Positions 33,875 through 42,719 of a stretch of DNA of 64,000 nucleotides are shown in pieces. This DNA comes from Methanothrix sp. (GTDB taxonomy: Archaea; Halobacteriota; Methanosarcinia; Methanotrichales; Methanotrichaceae): assembly GCF_026419855.1 (NCBI RefSeq), contig NZ_JAOAKP010000001.1, forward strand, positions 1-64,000, given 5' to 3'. Every line of letters starts with the position of its first letter. The first letter of the stretch is position 1. The notes below the pieces were generated by a model. That model had not been told where the DNA came from. It did no database searches and worked only from the letters and a program-made list of their open reading frames with translations. Position numbers and translations under genes: made by a program.

Positions 33875-34276
33875 CTAGAGGTTCTCCAGGCTGTTTCCAA
33901 GAACTGCGGTCCACCACCATCTCGCCATGTCCACGAGATCCTTGCTGAAGGCTCCTGAGAGCCTGTACTCGCCTCCTCTTATTGAGATCAGACCTGCACC
34001 CAGAAGTTTGTTCCTCATCGCATAGAATGCTGACCTGCTTATTCCAAGCTCTCTGATCATGCTCTCCCACTCGCCTGTTTTCAGCGGATTTCCATCACGC
34101 ATCCTCTCCTCGATGATCCCCAGAAACTTCCTGCCCCTCATCGCGGTCGTCTCATCCTTGAACAAACGCAGCATAAGCTCATGATACGGATCCCTGGATC
34201 TGCTTATCATGTACTCCGGCTTCGATCTCACCTTGATCGTGGTCGCGGTCCTTGGCGCATTCTTGACGCTGGTCAT
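33875..34276 (-). CDS. Putative helix-turn-helix DNA-binding protein
   Basis: The product of about 133 residues has a winged-helix-like region around [39 protein letters not shown] (about residues 71-110), where [14 protein letters not shown] looks like a recognition helix. The N-terminal part is basic ([22 protein letters not shown]). ATG 34276 is preferred because AGAGGG lies eight bases upstream; ATGs up to 34300 are alternatives. The target is unknown. It lies upstream of glyS in the same direction but has its own spacing, and a glyS promoter is present. Confidence 0.65.
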   Translation of the reverse strand: MTSVKNAPRTATTIKVRSKPEYMISRSRDPYHELMLRLFKDETTAMRGRKFLGIIEERMRDGNPLKTGEWESMIRELGISRSAFYAMRNKLLGAGLISIRGGEYRLSGAFSKDLVDMARWWWTAVLGNSLENL

Positions 34277-34437
34277 GATCCGAACCCTCTTCATATGCAT
34301 TCTATTCTGCGGTTCTGCAACGTGTTAGTGCTCGCCCAATAAGATCGAGAACATTCGATCCATCGGGATTCATGAGGTTTGCGAATTGAATGCCGATGTC
34401 ACAGGCCATTCGGTTATTTCGAGACCACTGCCCACAT

Positions 34438-34638
34438 TCATCTCCTCCTTGGCCTGTACCTTCTTGTGACGAATCTGTGAGCCCTGTAATCCCTGCCCAC
34501 TGAATCCCCGACGAACCTCTCAACCCTTATCTCCCTATCCCTTCTGCTCCTCGCCATGTAGACAACCACCAGGTAGTTCAGGGCAAAGAACGCTGGCAGC
34601 ATCAGGAGACATATCAGCAGGATCTTCCATATCTCCAT
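34438..34638 (-). CDS. Small single-span membrane protein
   Basis: The product of 66 residues has one clear membrane helix near the N-terminus (ILLICLLMLPAFFALNYLVVVY). A very basic cytoplasmic tail follows (RRDREIRVERFVGD...RRYRPRRR). A TATA-like TTTATAG lies about 26 bases upstream of ATG 34638 on the minus strand, so the message could be leaderless. An in-frame upstream extension to 34767 looks non-coding. The basic tail may bind acidic lipids or nucleic acid. No homologue is recognised. Confidence 0.5.
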   Translation of the reverse strand: MEIWKILLICLLMLPAFFALNYLVVVYMARSRRDREIRVERFVGDSVGRDYRAHRFVTRRYRPRRR

Positions 34639-34895
34639 GGCATGATGTATACAGCCACCACTATAAAGATGCATGTTGCTGCGCCCCTGGCTGCCTGCGC
34701 CCTTCTTCAAATCAGCCCAAAAACATGGTCGTGCAGTCGCTTCATTGAGAACAGCATGTGGCCTCACAAGCCCCGTGTGATAATGGGTCGATGGATATTG
34801 ATTTCATGGTGAAATGCTCAGTAATGCGAGCACAAAATCCAAAACGAATCCTCATCCATTTACAGATCGCATTTTGTAATACAGATGCACTGTAA

Positions 34896-35034
34896 CCTAA
34901 GCTCCCCATAATTTAGGCATATGGATCCACAGCATACTGATTATTTGTGGGTAATGGCACAGTTATCTTCTAGGAAAAGCAGCATCATTCGCCACATTTC
35001 CGTCTCACCTTGCCTGAATGATTAGGAGCTCAGG
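34896..35034 (+). repeat. MITE-like element family A, copy 3
   Basis: A 139-bp element with ends CCTAAGCTCC and GGAGCTCAGG. Its core is almost the same as copy 4 (47504-47646) and copy 5 (61787-61928), including TACTGATTATTTGTGGGTAA and AAAAGCAGCATCATTCGCCA. It lies 60 bp upstream of srp19. The preceding 34640-34895 stretch holds nothing recognisable beyond the promoter of the small membrane protein. Confidence 0.9.
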
Positions 35035-35073
35035 CTGGAATACATCCTATGGATTGCCCAAAAGCTTAAGTGA

Positions 35074-35654
<581 letters not shown>

Positions 35655-35886
35655 AATACCTCCACGATTCCGGAGTGTGCCATATCCATTATAAACATTG
35701 CATACTCAGGTCGATAATCGTATGATGATTCCACCGACCTTCTGTCCAATAGTTCCGTGCTGCTGCCTGAATATATAAACAGATTCTATATCAAATGGGT
35801 GTGCCTGAATACCCAGCTCTGATCATGTTCGACTGCAGCCATCCTTTTTGCATGTTCCAGGACGGGACTAGCAAAGCATGTTAATG

Positions 35887-36996
35887 CTAAACCTTTGCCT
35901 CGATCACGCCCTTAGACTCTGCTATGAACCTCTCGACGAGCTCTCTGGCCACATCATCCGGGTACTGGACAGGGGGGTGCTTCATCGTATAGGACGAAAT
36001 CTCCAGAAGGGGTCCGCCGATGCCTCTCTCGATCGCCAGCTTGCACACCCTTATCGCATCGATTGTGCAGCCTGCGCTGTTGGGCGAGTCCTCGACCGAC
36101 AGCCTGAGCTCCAGATTTATGGGAACATCCCCGAAGATCCTCCCCTCCATCCGCAGGAAGCAGATCTTGTTGTCCTTCTGCCATGGTATGTAATCACACG
36201 GCCCTATGTGTATGTTCTCAGGATCGAGAGGTGCATCGAGAACAGACTGAACAGCCTCTGTCTTTGAGATCTTCTTCGATCTCAGCCGATCCCTGCTGAG
36301 CATGTTCAGGAAGTCCGTGTTTCCTCCAACGTTGAGCTGATATGTCCTGTCGAGTCTGCAGCCGCGATCCATGAAGAGCTTTGCCAGCGTCCTGTGAACT
36401 ATTGTGGCACCAATCTGCGATTTTATATCATCTCCGACCACAGGGATGCCCCTTTCCTGGAACCTCATCGCCCATTCCCTGTCGGATGCTATGAAGACGG
36501 GCATGCAGTTGATGAAGGCCACGCCAGCATCCAGGGCAGCCTGCGCATAGAACCTCGTCGCTCTCTCAGATCCCACAGGCATGTAGTTTATCAGTATCTC
36601 AGCGCCGCTGTCCTCAAGCTCCCTCCGAACATCGCATGGCGGCTGATCGGATACGACGAACGTCCTTTCCTCCGGGTAATCCATCATGTGCGGCGCCACG
36701 CCATCGAGCACAGGGCCCATCCTGACCTCAACACCCTTGTATGGAACATCTGGATAGAACACCTTCGTGCAGTTCGGCCTGGCAAATATGGCCTCGCTGA
36801 TATCACGACCAACCTTCCTGGCATCGATATCAAAAGCTGCCACGACATCTATATCTCCTGGCCTGTAACCGCAGATGTCGTAGTGCATGAGGCCGACGCA
36901 CTCCTCCGCGCTTCTGTTTTTGTAATACTCAATGCCCTGGATCAGAGAGCTCGCGCAGTTGCCCACCCCTGCTACTGCCAACCTAATCTTTTTCAA
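35887..36996 (-). CDS. ino1: Inositol-1-phosphate synthase
   Basis: Converts glucose 6-phosphate to 1L-myo-inositol 1-phosphate, using NAD. The nucleotide-binding VAGVGNCASSLIQGIEYY is at residues 8-25; INYMPVGSERATRFYAQAALDAG, VGDDIKSQIGATIVHRTLAKLF and NVGGNTDFLNM are conserved family blocks. Its 369 residues fit archaeal enzymes. In methanogens the product feeds archaetidylinositol lipids. The GTATTGAAAAAG before ATG is a weak ribosome-binding region. A TATA-like box lies about 70 bases upstream. Confidence 0.93.
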   Translation of the reverse strand: MKKIRLAVAGVGNCASSLIQGIEYYKNRSAEECVGLMHYDICGYRPGDIDVVAAFDIDARKVGRDISEAIFARPNCTKVFYPDVPYKGVEVRMGPVLDGVAPHMMDYPEERTFVVSDQPPCDVRRELEDSGAEILINYMPVGSERATRFYAQAALDAGVAFINCMPVFIASDREWAMRFQERGIPVVGDDIKSQIGATIVHRTLAKLFMDRGCRLDRTYQLNVGGNTDFLNMLSRDRLRSKKISKTEAVQSVLDAPLDPENIHIGPCDYIPWQKDNKICFLRMEGRIFGDVPINLELRLSVEDSPNSAGCTIDAIRVCKLAIERGIGGPLLEISSYTMKHPPVQYPDDVARELVERFIAESKGVIEAKV

Positions 36997-37064
36997 TACC
37001 TATTCCCCTCCTGGAACCCCTGGAAGCTGGAACTCTGAGACCGGTTTCACGCTATTTAGGTAGA

Positions 37065-37074
37065 CATATATAAC
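37065..37074 (-). promoter_or_regulatory. TATA box of ino1
   Basis: The minus-strand sequence GTTATATATG is a strong TATA match. It would start transcription near 37045, giving an approximately 50-base leader containing GGAGGGG upstream of the ino1 ATG. No other gene could use this box. Confidence 0.55.
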
Positions 37075-37087
37075 TCTATGTCAACTA

Positions 37088-37107
37088 CTCCGGCCTGAAT
37101 GCCGGAG
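37088..37107. repeat. Perfect 7-bp hairpin upstream of ino1
   Basis: CTCCGGC and GCCGGAG are separated by six bases (CTGAAT), giving a perfect inverted repeat. It is similar in composition to the hairpins near 40891 and 44269 but lacks the flanking AGAAGATGTCA. It lies just upstream of the ino1 TATA box. It could be a terminator-like or transposon-end relic. Confidence 0.4.
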
Positions 37108-37372
37108 CTTGCCCCTGCTGGCCATGCGGAGAATCCGGCGTGTCCGAGACAACAGGCCGGCTGGGATCGATTTTAAAGACCGAGCTCCGGAGAGCAGCGG
37201 CCTGGATCATCTCCTCACATGCAGGGCTTTTACATTGCTGCGGATTCGGAGAGCTCTGATTATGCCTGTAGTCATTTCGAATTGCAACCGTTTCTCCGCA
37301 GAGGAGTGTCTCCCCAGTCTGAAGGCATCTCAGGAGGGGATATCCTGTACAGAAAGATAAATAAGTATTACT

Positions 37373-37431
37373 GGGTGGTGTGTGCTCCTTTCCGCCATGA
37401 AAGGCGGGGTTTAAGCTACCACTACCACCCC
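37373..37431. ncRNA. Candidate structured RNA or 3' element
   Basis: A compact nested hairpin. The outer stem is GGGTGGTGTG (37373-37382) with CACTACCACCC (37420-37430, one bulge). The inner stem is CCGCC (37392-37396) with GGCGG (37403-37407) and a six-base loop. An AT-rich ATAAATAAG lies just upstream on the plus strand. The structure lies 37 bases past the stop codon of the minus-strand gene at 37468, so it could equally be that gene's 3' end or terminator. No family is recognised. Confidence 0.35.
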
Positions 37432-37467
37432 AGGGGGATTTTATGATGCATAGCTTCGGAGATCCTT

Positions 37468-38292
37468 TTATAGGTCAAGGATCGACCCCAGCAGATCATC
37501 CAGCGCCCTCTCTAGGTTCGACCTCATGGATTGCATATCAGATGGACTGTAAGGGAGCGTATGTCCGGGAAACGCCACGCGTTCTCCATTCAGGTGGATA
37601 ATCAGAGCGGGTTTTCCGACAGCATGCGCCATCCCCAGCCCGTACATGACATCTGCGTTCCTCTCTGTGAGGTCTGCGATGACCAGTCTTGAGCTGCAGA
37701 TCGCACGCCATGCCTGCCTGAGGGAGAGTTCTGTCTCTGTTATGCCTCTCAGCATTATCGGCTGAACCCTGAGATTATCGAGCGCTGCCGAGACCGCATC
37801 GTATACCTCCTGGCCTCCTTCGGGAGAGAGGACCGCGCAGCTGTTCTCCAGGGTGTATGGCGCGGGTCCGAACGCCGGCCTCAGTCTGAGCATGCTTAGC
37901 ATGCCCATGAAGCGGAGAAACTCTGAATCGACATGCTCTTCGGCAATCCTTCTGAGGGCATCTGCGCGATCCGCAGGTTGCATATCGAGCAGATCCGCAG
38001 GGAACTGAATCAGGAAAGGATCCTCGAAGCCGAACTCCCAGCTCGCCTTGGAGAGCGCCTGGTCTGCGGCGAGGTCGAGGTGCTCTGCTGAGAGGTACAT
38101 CGATGAGAGGTTGTTCGGCCTGAACTGCGCGATGACGAGAAGCTTGCTGCGGTCCAGAACGACCACGATGCTGCATGGCAGTGACGATCGCGCTATCCCA
38201 CGCTGGAGGTGTCTTGAATCTGAGATATCGTTGACGAAGCCGACAAACTCATCGAGAAGGGCATCAACCTTCTCCTGCGTCTCAAGCGGCAT
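37468..38292 (-). CDS. Protein with C-terminal TIR/2-deoxyribosyltransferase-like domain
   Basis: The product of about 274 residues. The last third carries ICSSRLVIADLTERNADVMYGLGMAHAVGKPALIIH, a pattern found in nucleoside 2-deoxyribosyltransferase-like and TIR-like Rossmannoid domains that bind NAD or nucleosides; the acidic E/D region is visible. The first 150 residues match nothing recognisable but look folded (LDRSKLLVIAQFRPNNLSS, LRFMGMLSMLRLRPAFG). The start at 38292 (MPLETQEK) is preferred over 38328 on composition grounds. No partner typical of known defence systems is adjacent. Function unknown; NAD- or nucleoside-related activity is inferred. Confidence 0.6.
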   Translation of the reverse strand: MPLETQEKVDALLDEFVGFVNDISDSRHLQRGIARSSLPCSIVVVLDRSKLLVIAQFRPNNLSSMYLSAEHLDLAADQALSKASWEFGFEDPFLIQFPADLLDMQPADRADALRRIAEEHVDSEFLRFMGMLSMLRLRPAFGPAPYTLENSCAVLSPEGGQEVYDAVSAALDNLRVQPIMLRGITETELSLRQAWRAICSSRLVIADLTERNADVMYGLGMAHAVGKPALIIHLNGERVAFPGHTLPYSPSDMQSMRSNLERALDDLLGSILDL

Positions 38293-38450
38293 CGTGCCGC
38301 CTTTTGTTCTCGTGCCCCTGTGGATCATAACTCCTAGCAGAGCATTTTAGGTATATGAAGCTGCCACACAAATGCCGGGAGGGTGGATCCAGCAAGAATC
38401 CCAAGGGGATGCAAGTCCACAGCCCATATATCGCAAAGTGGGGGCGATCG

Positions 38451-38948
38451 ATGGTGGATGTTGAGATCAGGCGCTCGAAACGGAGACAGAAGACGATTGA
38501 GATAAGGCTAAAGGGGAACAAGATAGAAGTCCTGGCTCCGGCTGATATCTCCGATAGGGATCTCGAGGCGCACATCGCCAGGTTCAGGAGCAGGGTGGAG
38601 AGGAGGCGCTCGAGAGACGACTCTCATCTGGAGCAGAGGGCCATGCGGCTCAACATGAAGTACCTCGGAGGTGCTGTGTCGTGGAAAAGCATCTCGTACT
38701 CAGACAGAATGGAGAAACGATATGGATCATGCACACCATCCGACGGCACGATAAGGATAAGCTCCCGGCTCAGAGGCATGCCGGTCTGGGTGGAGGACTA
38801 CGTGATAGTGCATGAGCTCGCGCACATGATCGAGCCAAACCACGGGGCGCGCTTCAGGTCGCTTGTTAATAGATATCCTCTGGCAGAGAGAGCTCGCGGA
38901 TTCCTTATGGCAATGGATATGTGCAGGAGAAAGACAATGCAAACCTGA
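38451..38948 (+). CDS. YgjP-like (DUF45/WLM-related) zinc metallopeptidase
   Basis: The product of 165 residues has the zinc motif HELAH at residues 121-125 with a further His at 131 (PNHGARF), as in the YgjP/DUF45 family. The preceding block SDRMEKRYGSCTPSDGTIRISSRL is the usual family signature. The start at 38451 (MVDVEIRRSKRR) fits the family length; an in-frame extension to 38355 looks non-coding. A cytoplasmic peptidase is likely but no substrate is known. Confidence 0.85.
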   Translation: MVDVEIRRSKRRQKTIEIRLKGNKIEVLAPADISDRDLEAHIARFRSRVERRRSRDDSHLEQRAMRLNMKYLGGAVSWKSISYSDRMEKRYGSCTPSDGTIRISSRLRGMPVWVEDYVIVHELAHMIEPNHGARFRSLVNRYPLAERARGFLMAMDMCRRKTMQT

Positions 38949-39079
38949 ATGACAGGTCGTGTTGCGGCCTGCTTTATATGTGCATCCAGACCGATGCTCA
39001 GATCGAGCACTGGGAGAAGCACACCTTACAGAAAACGCTCCTGACAGAGGGTCATCCATGTGATGAAAATTGTGTAGGA

Positions 39080-39104
39080 CATATTTTCATACCAAGAAAA
39101 TATG
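39080..39104. promoter_or_regulatory. Perfect 9-bp inverted repeat in front of the HemK-like gene
   Basis: CATATTTTC and GAAAATATG are separated by ATACCAA. The repeat ends 13 bases before ATG 39118. It has the size and symmetry of an operator for a dimeric regulator and overlaps the region where a TATA box would lie. It could alternatively be a terminator for the upstream peptidase gene. Confidence 0.4.
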
Positions 39105-39117
39105 AGGCAGAATTATA

Positions 39118-39696
39118 ATGTCGCATGTCTACCCCCCATCAGAGGATACGTATCTTCTTATGCGTGCTGCAATCTCAGAGGCGAGGGCAGATGACACTGT
39201 CATAGAGATAGGGTGCGGCTCAGGGGTAATATCAAAATCTCTTGCATCCAGGGTCAGAAGCATACTGGCCACAGATATCAATCCCCATGCTGTGAGGGCA
39301 GCGGCATCTCTGGGCATACCTGCGGTCAGAGCGGATCTGTTCCATGGAATAGGCGCGAGATTCGACCTCGTTCTTTTCAACCCCCCCTACCTGCCTGCAG
39401 AGGAGGAGATTGATTCAATTCCAGAGGATGACTACTGGCTGTCAACAGCTCTCGATGGTGGAGCTGATGGTAGAGAGGTGATAGCGAGGTTCCTGAGAGG
39501 CGTGAGGAATATCATGAGCCCGCGGGGGAGGATACTTCTCCTCATCTCCTCCTTCACGGGGCTGGGAGAGGTTGTGGAGCTGGCCCAAGCGTCGGGATTC
39601 GCCACAGAGATCGTGGCCAGGGAGAGGTACTTCTTTGAGGAGCTGTACGTCCTGAGGCTCAGAGGTTCGGAGATCGATAATGTGATCTCGGATTGA
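39118..39696 (+). CDS. HemK2/Mtq2-like protein-glutamine N5-methyltransferase
   Basis: The product of 192 residues is a class I methyltransferase. The N-terminal VYPPSEDTYLLM and the SAM motif VIEIGCGSGVISK are followed by the catalytic NPPY at residues 88-91. This combination is typical of archaeal/eukaryal HemK2-Mtq2 enzymes that methylate the GGQ glutamine of release factor aRF1, sometimes with a Trm112 partner. A partner gene is not in view. It starts from a plain ATG; its stop overlaps the following frame but the epimerase probably begins later. Confidence 0.85.
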   Translation: MSHVYPPSEDTYLLMRAAISEARADDTVIEIGCGSGVISKSLASRVRSILATDINPHAVRAAASLGIPAVRADLFHGIGARFDLVLFNPPYLPAEEEIDSIPEDDYWLSTALDGGADGREVIARFLRGVRNIMSPRGRILLLISSFTGLGEVVELAQASGFATEIVARERYFFEELYVLRLRGSEIDNVISD

Positions 39697-39839
39697 GAGC
39701 GACCTTAAGAATTGACGCCATTCTCTGGCCGGCTGCTCAGATCAGCAGAGCTATGGGTTTCAATCCCATTTGCATGCTGCTATCCAAAAGCTATATCATG
39801 CTTTCCACGCACCCTTCAATCATGCCCATACTCAGAGAC

Positions 39840-40781
39840 ATGTCGATTCTGGTAACTGGCGGTGCTGGGTTCATAGGATCTCATCTGGTTGATGCGCTGA
39901 TAAAAAACAATGATGTCACGGTCATAGACAATTTGAGCACAGGGAGGCGGGAGTATCTCAGGGCACATGAATCCAATCCGCGCTTCAGGCTCATAGAGGC
40001 GGATCTGCTAGACAGGCTTGAGGTTTATGATGCCGTGAAGGACAAGGATATTGTGTTCCACCTCGCTGCCAACCCTTCTGTGGCAGTGGGCGAGACTGAT
40101 ACAAGGGTCCACCTCGAGCAGAACGCCCTCACCACATACAATCTTCTCGAGGCGATGCGCAGAGCGAGAGTCAGGAGAATAGCGTTCACCTCGACATCGA
40201 CTGTTTATGGGGAGGCTAAGATCATACCTACGCCAGAGGACTACGGCCCGCTGAAGCCGATATCGCTCTACGGGGCATCGAAGCTCGCATGCGAGGCGAT
40301 GATATCATCTTACTGCCACACTTTCGATATGCAGGCGTGGATATATCGCTTCGCGAATATAGTGGGAGAGCGCGGGAACCATGGAGTTATCGTGGATTTC
40401 ATAAGAAAGCTGAGGGCAAACCCGAACGAGCTCGAGATCCTGGGATCTGGAGCGCAGCGGAAGTCCTATCTCGATGTCAGAGACTGCGTGGAAGCGATGA
40501 TCCACTGCGTCGAGCATGCAGATGATCAGGTGAATATATTCAACATAGGCTCTCAGGACACGGTTGATGTCAGAGAGATAGCTGATATAGTCGTCAAAGC
40601 GATGGGTCTGGATGGTGTGCAATACAGATTCACAGGCGGGATCGATGGGAGGGGCTGGAAGGGAGACGTGAAGCTGATGTGCCTATCAACAGATGCGATA
40701 AGACAGCTCGGCTGGAGGCCGAGGCTGAGCTCGAGAGAGGCCGTGGAAAGGGCTGCAGAGTCGCTGCTCAGGGAGATCTGA
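39840..40781 (+). CDS. NAD-dependent sugar epimerase/dehydratase (UDP-glucose 4-epimerase-like)
   Basis: A short-chain extended dehydrogenase of about 313 residues. The NAD-binding MSILVTGGAGFIGSHLVDAL starts at the N-terminus; the catalytic pair is the TSTSTVYG serine/threonine region and YGASK. The family makes nucleotide sugars for surface glycans. Specific activity is not certain. ATG 39840 is preferred. ATG 39822 lies about 28 bases after a TATA-like CTATATCATG and would fit a leaderless message adding six residues. Confidence 0.88.
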   Translation: MSILVTGGAGFIGSHLVDALIKNNDVTVIDNLSTGRREYLRAHESNPRFRLIEADLLDRLEVYDAVKDKDIVFHLAANPSVAVGETDTRVHLEQNALTTYNLLEAMRRARVRRIAFTSTSTVYGEAKIIPTPEDYGPLKPISLYGASKLACEAMISSYCHTFDMQAWIYRFANIVGERGNHGVIVDFIRKLRANPNELEILGSGAQRKSYLDVRDCVEAMIHCVEHADDQVNIFNIGSQDTVDVREIADIVVKAMGLDGVQYRFTGGIDGRGWKGDVKLMCLSTDAIRQLGWRPRLSSREAVERAAESLLREI

Positions 40782-40890
40782 GGCTGAATCCGCAGAAGGA
40801 AAATTGCCTCCCCATGTGATTTCAGCAAAACTGCAACATCGCGGAAGGATAGAGATGGCTGCATCTGGTTGATGGAGGGTAGCAGGGCGA

Positions 40891-40924
40891 GAACTCCGGT
40901 CTTCAGGCAGGGAGAAGATGTCAC
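40891..40924 (+). mobile_element. Candidate solo end of an IS200/IS605-type element (copy 1)
   Basis: The sequence AACTCCGGTCTTCAGGCAG followed by GGAGAAGATGTCA has the shape of the subterminal hairpin and terminal bases of IS605/IS1341-type elements. The same motif, AACGCCGGCCTTCACGCC then GGAGAAGATGTCA, occurs at 44268-44296. No tnpA or tnpB is in the window, so this is at best a remnant. Assignment is from memory of such ends. Confidence 0.35.
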
Positions 40925-40994
40925 GTTGTCCACTGCCACAATAAACCAAAAAGATTATGGATGCCCTCACTTCAACAATGCGGCGAGGCGAGCG

Positions 40995-41231
40995 CTACCA
41001 GATCCTCTCCCAGCCACCGTCCTTGGGCCTTATCCTGTAGGTCTTTCCTTTGGCCAGGAGGTAATTGTGAAGATCTGCCGCATCCCTGAAGAAGCGCTTG
41101 TCGTGGAGGTTGTTGTAGATATCCTCTGATGTAAAACCGCTCAGCTTGCCCCTTCCGTAGATGATCCTCTCTATTGTATAGTAGATATCATCAAACTTCC
41201 TGATCGGCCGGGTCCACTCCTTGAACTTCAT
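40995..41231 (-). CDS. Small conserved archaeal protein of unknown function
   Basis: The product of 78 residues is rich in aromatic and basic residues (MKFKEWTRPIRKFDDIYYTIERIIYGRGKL, then NNLHDKRFFRDAADLHNYLLAKGKTYRI). GGTGG lies four to eight bases before ATG 41231, which sets the start; an earlier in-frame ATG at 41270 has none. There is no membrane segment or signal. The sequence resembles small archaeal proteins of unknown role; no function can be assigned. Confidence 0.6.
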   Translation of the reverse strand: MKFKEWTRPIRKFDDIYYTIERIIYGRGKLSGFTSEDIYNNLHDKRFFRDAADLHNYLLAKGKTYRIRPKDGGWERIW

Positions 41232-41310
41232 CAGACCACCCTGCGTGATGAGGGCGCGGCTGAATATCAAACTTTCGTCTCAGTGGCATCGCATCCAAAC
41301 GGTTTGTGCC

Positions 41311-41391
41311 CGCTCTTGTGTGTTCAGCAACTTAGGGGCAAGCGCACTGATTGCTGGATGCACTCATTCATTCGCCAGGAGCACATAGCGG
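41311..41391 (+). repeat. Dispersed repeat family C, copy 1
   Basis: An 81-bp sequence (from CGCTCTTG to CACATAGCGG) repeated in inverted orientation at 56688-56769 with few changes. Shared features include GTTCAGCAACTTAG, TTGCTGGATGCACTCATTCATTCGCCAGG and GAGCACATAGCGG. No coding potential. A decayed copy lies at 2880-2955. The remaining 41392-41810 gap shows AT-rich sequence but nothing recognisable. Confidence 0.75.
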
Positions 41392-41810
41392 GAACAGTGC
41401 CTCTCCAAGCAGCTTATTATAGTCCTTTGCGTCACTTCATATAAATCAATTTAAAATTCAATGGACATATTGCACTTCATATATGATTTTATGTGATATA
41501 CAATGTTATATAAACTTATGCTGAATACTATAAATGGATAAGAGCAGTGCCCGAAAGATGCCCACGGATCACCGGAAACCTTGAGCGAGGATGATCTTCT
41601 GGACAGCTGTCTCATAGTACACCATGCATCCACGCACCCCATGAGACTCCGGATGCTGGGGTGTCAAACTGATGAAAGCCTGGCGATAGATTTTCGGAGT
41701 CTATCCGCGAAACCCCCCTGACCGCAGATCTCATGGTACCATCTTTAACGCAGAAGGCGCTTTTCTCAGAGGCCAAGATATTTTGCTGATAAGCATCCAC
41801 CAACCCAAAC

Positions 41811-42719
41811 ATGGGAAATGAGCACCTGGAGAGGTACCGCGATATCATACCTGATTTCGATGCATTCCTGGATTTCATGTGCAGGCCCCTGCCGGTGACC
41901 GTCAGAATAAATACACTGAAGACCTCGGTCCCAGAGCTGCTTTCCAGGCTGGACCGCCTGGGGATCGGGTATGAGCGAATGCAATGGTATCCGCTCGGAT
42001 TGAGGCTGGATACTGAGAAACCGGGAAGGCTGATGGAGTTTCACATGGGCCTGATCCACGTGCAGGAGGAGATATCCATGCTACCGCCGGTGGTTCTCGA
42101 CCCGCAGCCCGGCGAGCGGGTACTGGACCTCTGTGCAGCTCCCGGAGGAAAGGCCGCGCAGATTAGCATGCAGATGTCGAACAGGGGGATCGTGGTTGCG
42201 AACGATAGCTCCTCCGCACGCATCGTGCCGCTCAGGGCCAACCTGGAGAGGCTGGGCGCGGTCAACGCTGTTGTCACATCATATGATGGAAGACGCTTTC
42301 CACAGTACACCTTCGAGAGAGCGCTTGTGGATGCCCCATGCTCAAGCGAGGGCACGGCTCGAAGGTACCCTGGTGTGATTGCAAAGTGCTCTGTGAAGAG
42401 AAGCATCGATCTGCAGAGCCTCCAGGTATCGCTCCTGCGCCGGGCGCTCCAGCTCACAGAGCCCGGAGGGGTTGTGGTCTACTCCACATGCACGTTCGCA
42501 CCAGAGGAGAACGAGGGGGTCGTATCCAGGGTGCTCGATCTCGCTGATTTGGAGAGCTTCACGATCCCCGGTCTCCGCTCAAGCCCTGGTCTTACATCGT
42601 GGAACGGCATCGATTACGGCGAAGAGCTTGTGAAATGCAGAAGGTATTATCCGCATGAGAACAACACGGGGGGATTTTTTGTCGCGAAGCTCCGCAGAAG
42701 GCTTTCAGCTGATGAATAA
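41811..42719 (+). CDS. RNA m5C methyltransferase (NOL1/NOP2/Sun family)
   Basis: Methylates cytosine-5 in tRNA or rRNA. The SAM-binding LDLCAAPGGK is at residues 105-114, the catalytic pair is Cys177 in DAPCSSEGT and Cys227 in STCTFAPEENE. About 302 residues makes it a compact archaeal member without a PUA extension. The next gene, which starts inside its end, is predicted to carry a PUA-like RNA-binding domain and may supply that function. The target RNA is unknown. Confidence 0.92.
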   Translation: MGNEHLERYRDIIPDFDAFLDFMCRPLPVTVRINTLKTSVPELLSRLDRLGIGYERMQWYPLGLRLDTEKPGRLMEFHMGLIHVQEEISMLPPVVLDPQPGERVLDLCAAPGGKAAQISMQMSNRGIVVANDSSSARIVPLRANLERLGAVNAVVTSYDGRRFPQYTFERALVDAPCSSEGTARRYPGVIAKCSVKRSIDLQSLQVSLLRRALQLTEPGGVVVYSTCTFAPEENEGVVSRVLDLADLESFTIPGLRSSPGLTSWNGIDYGEELVKCRRYYPHENNTGGFFVAKLRRRLSADE

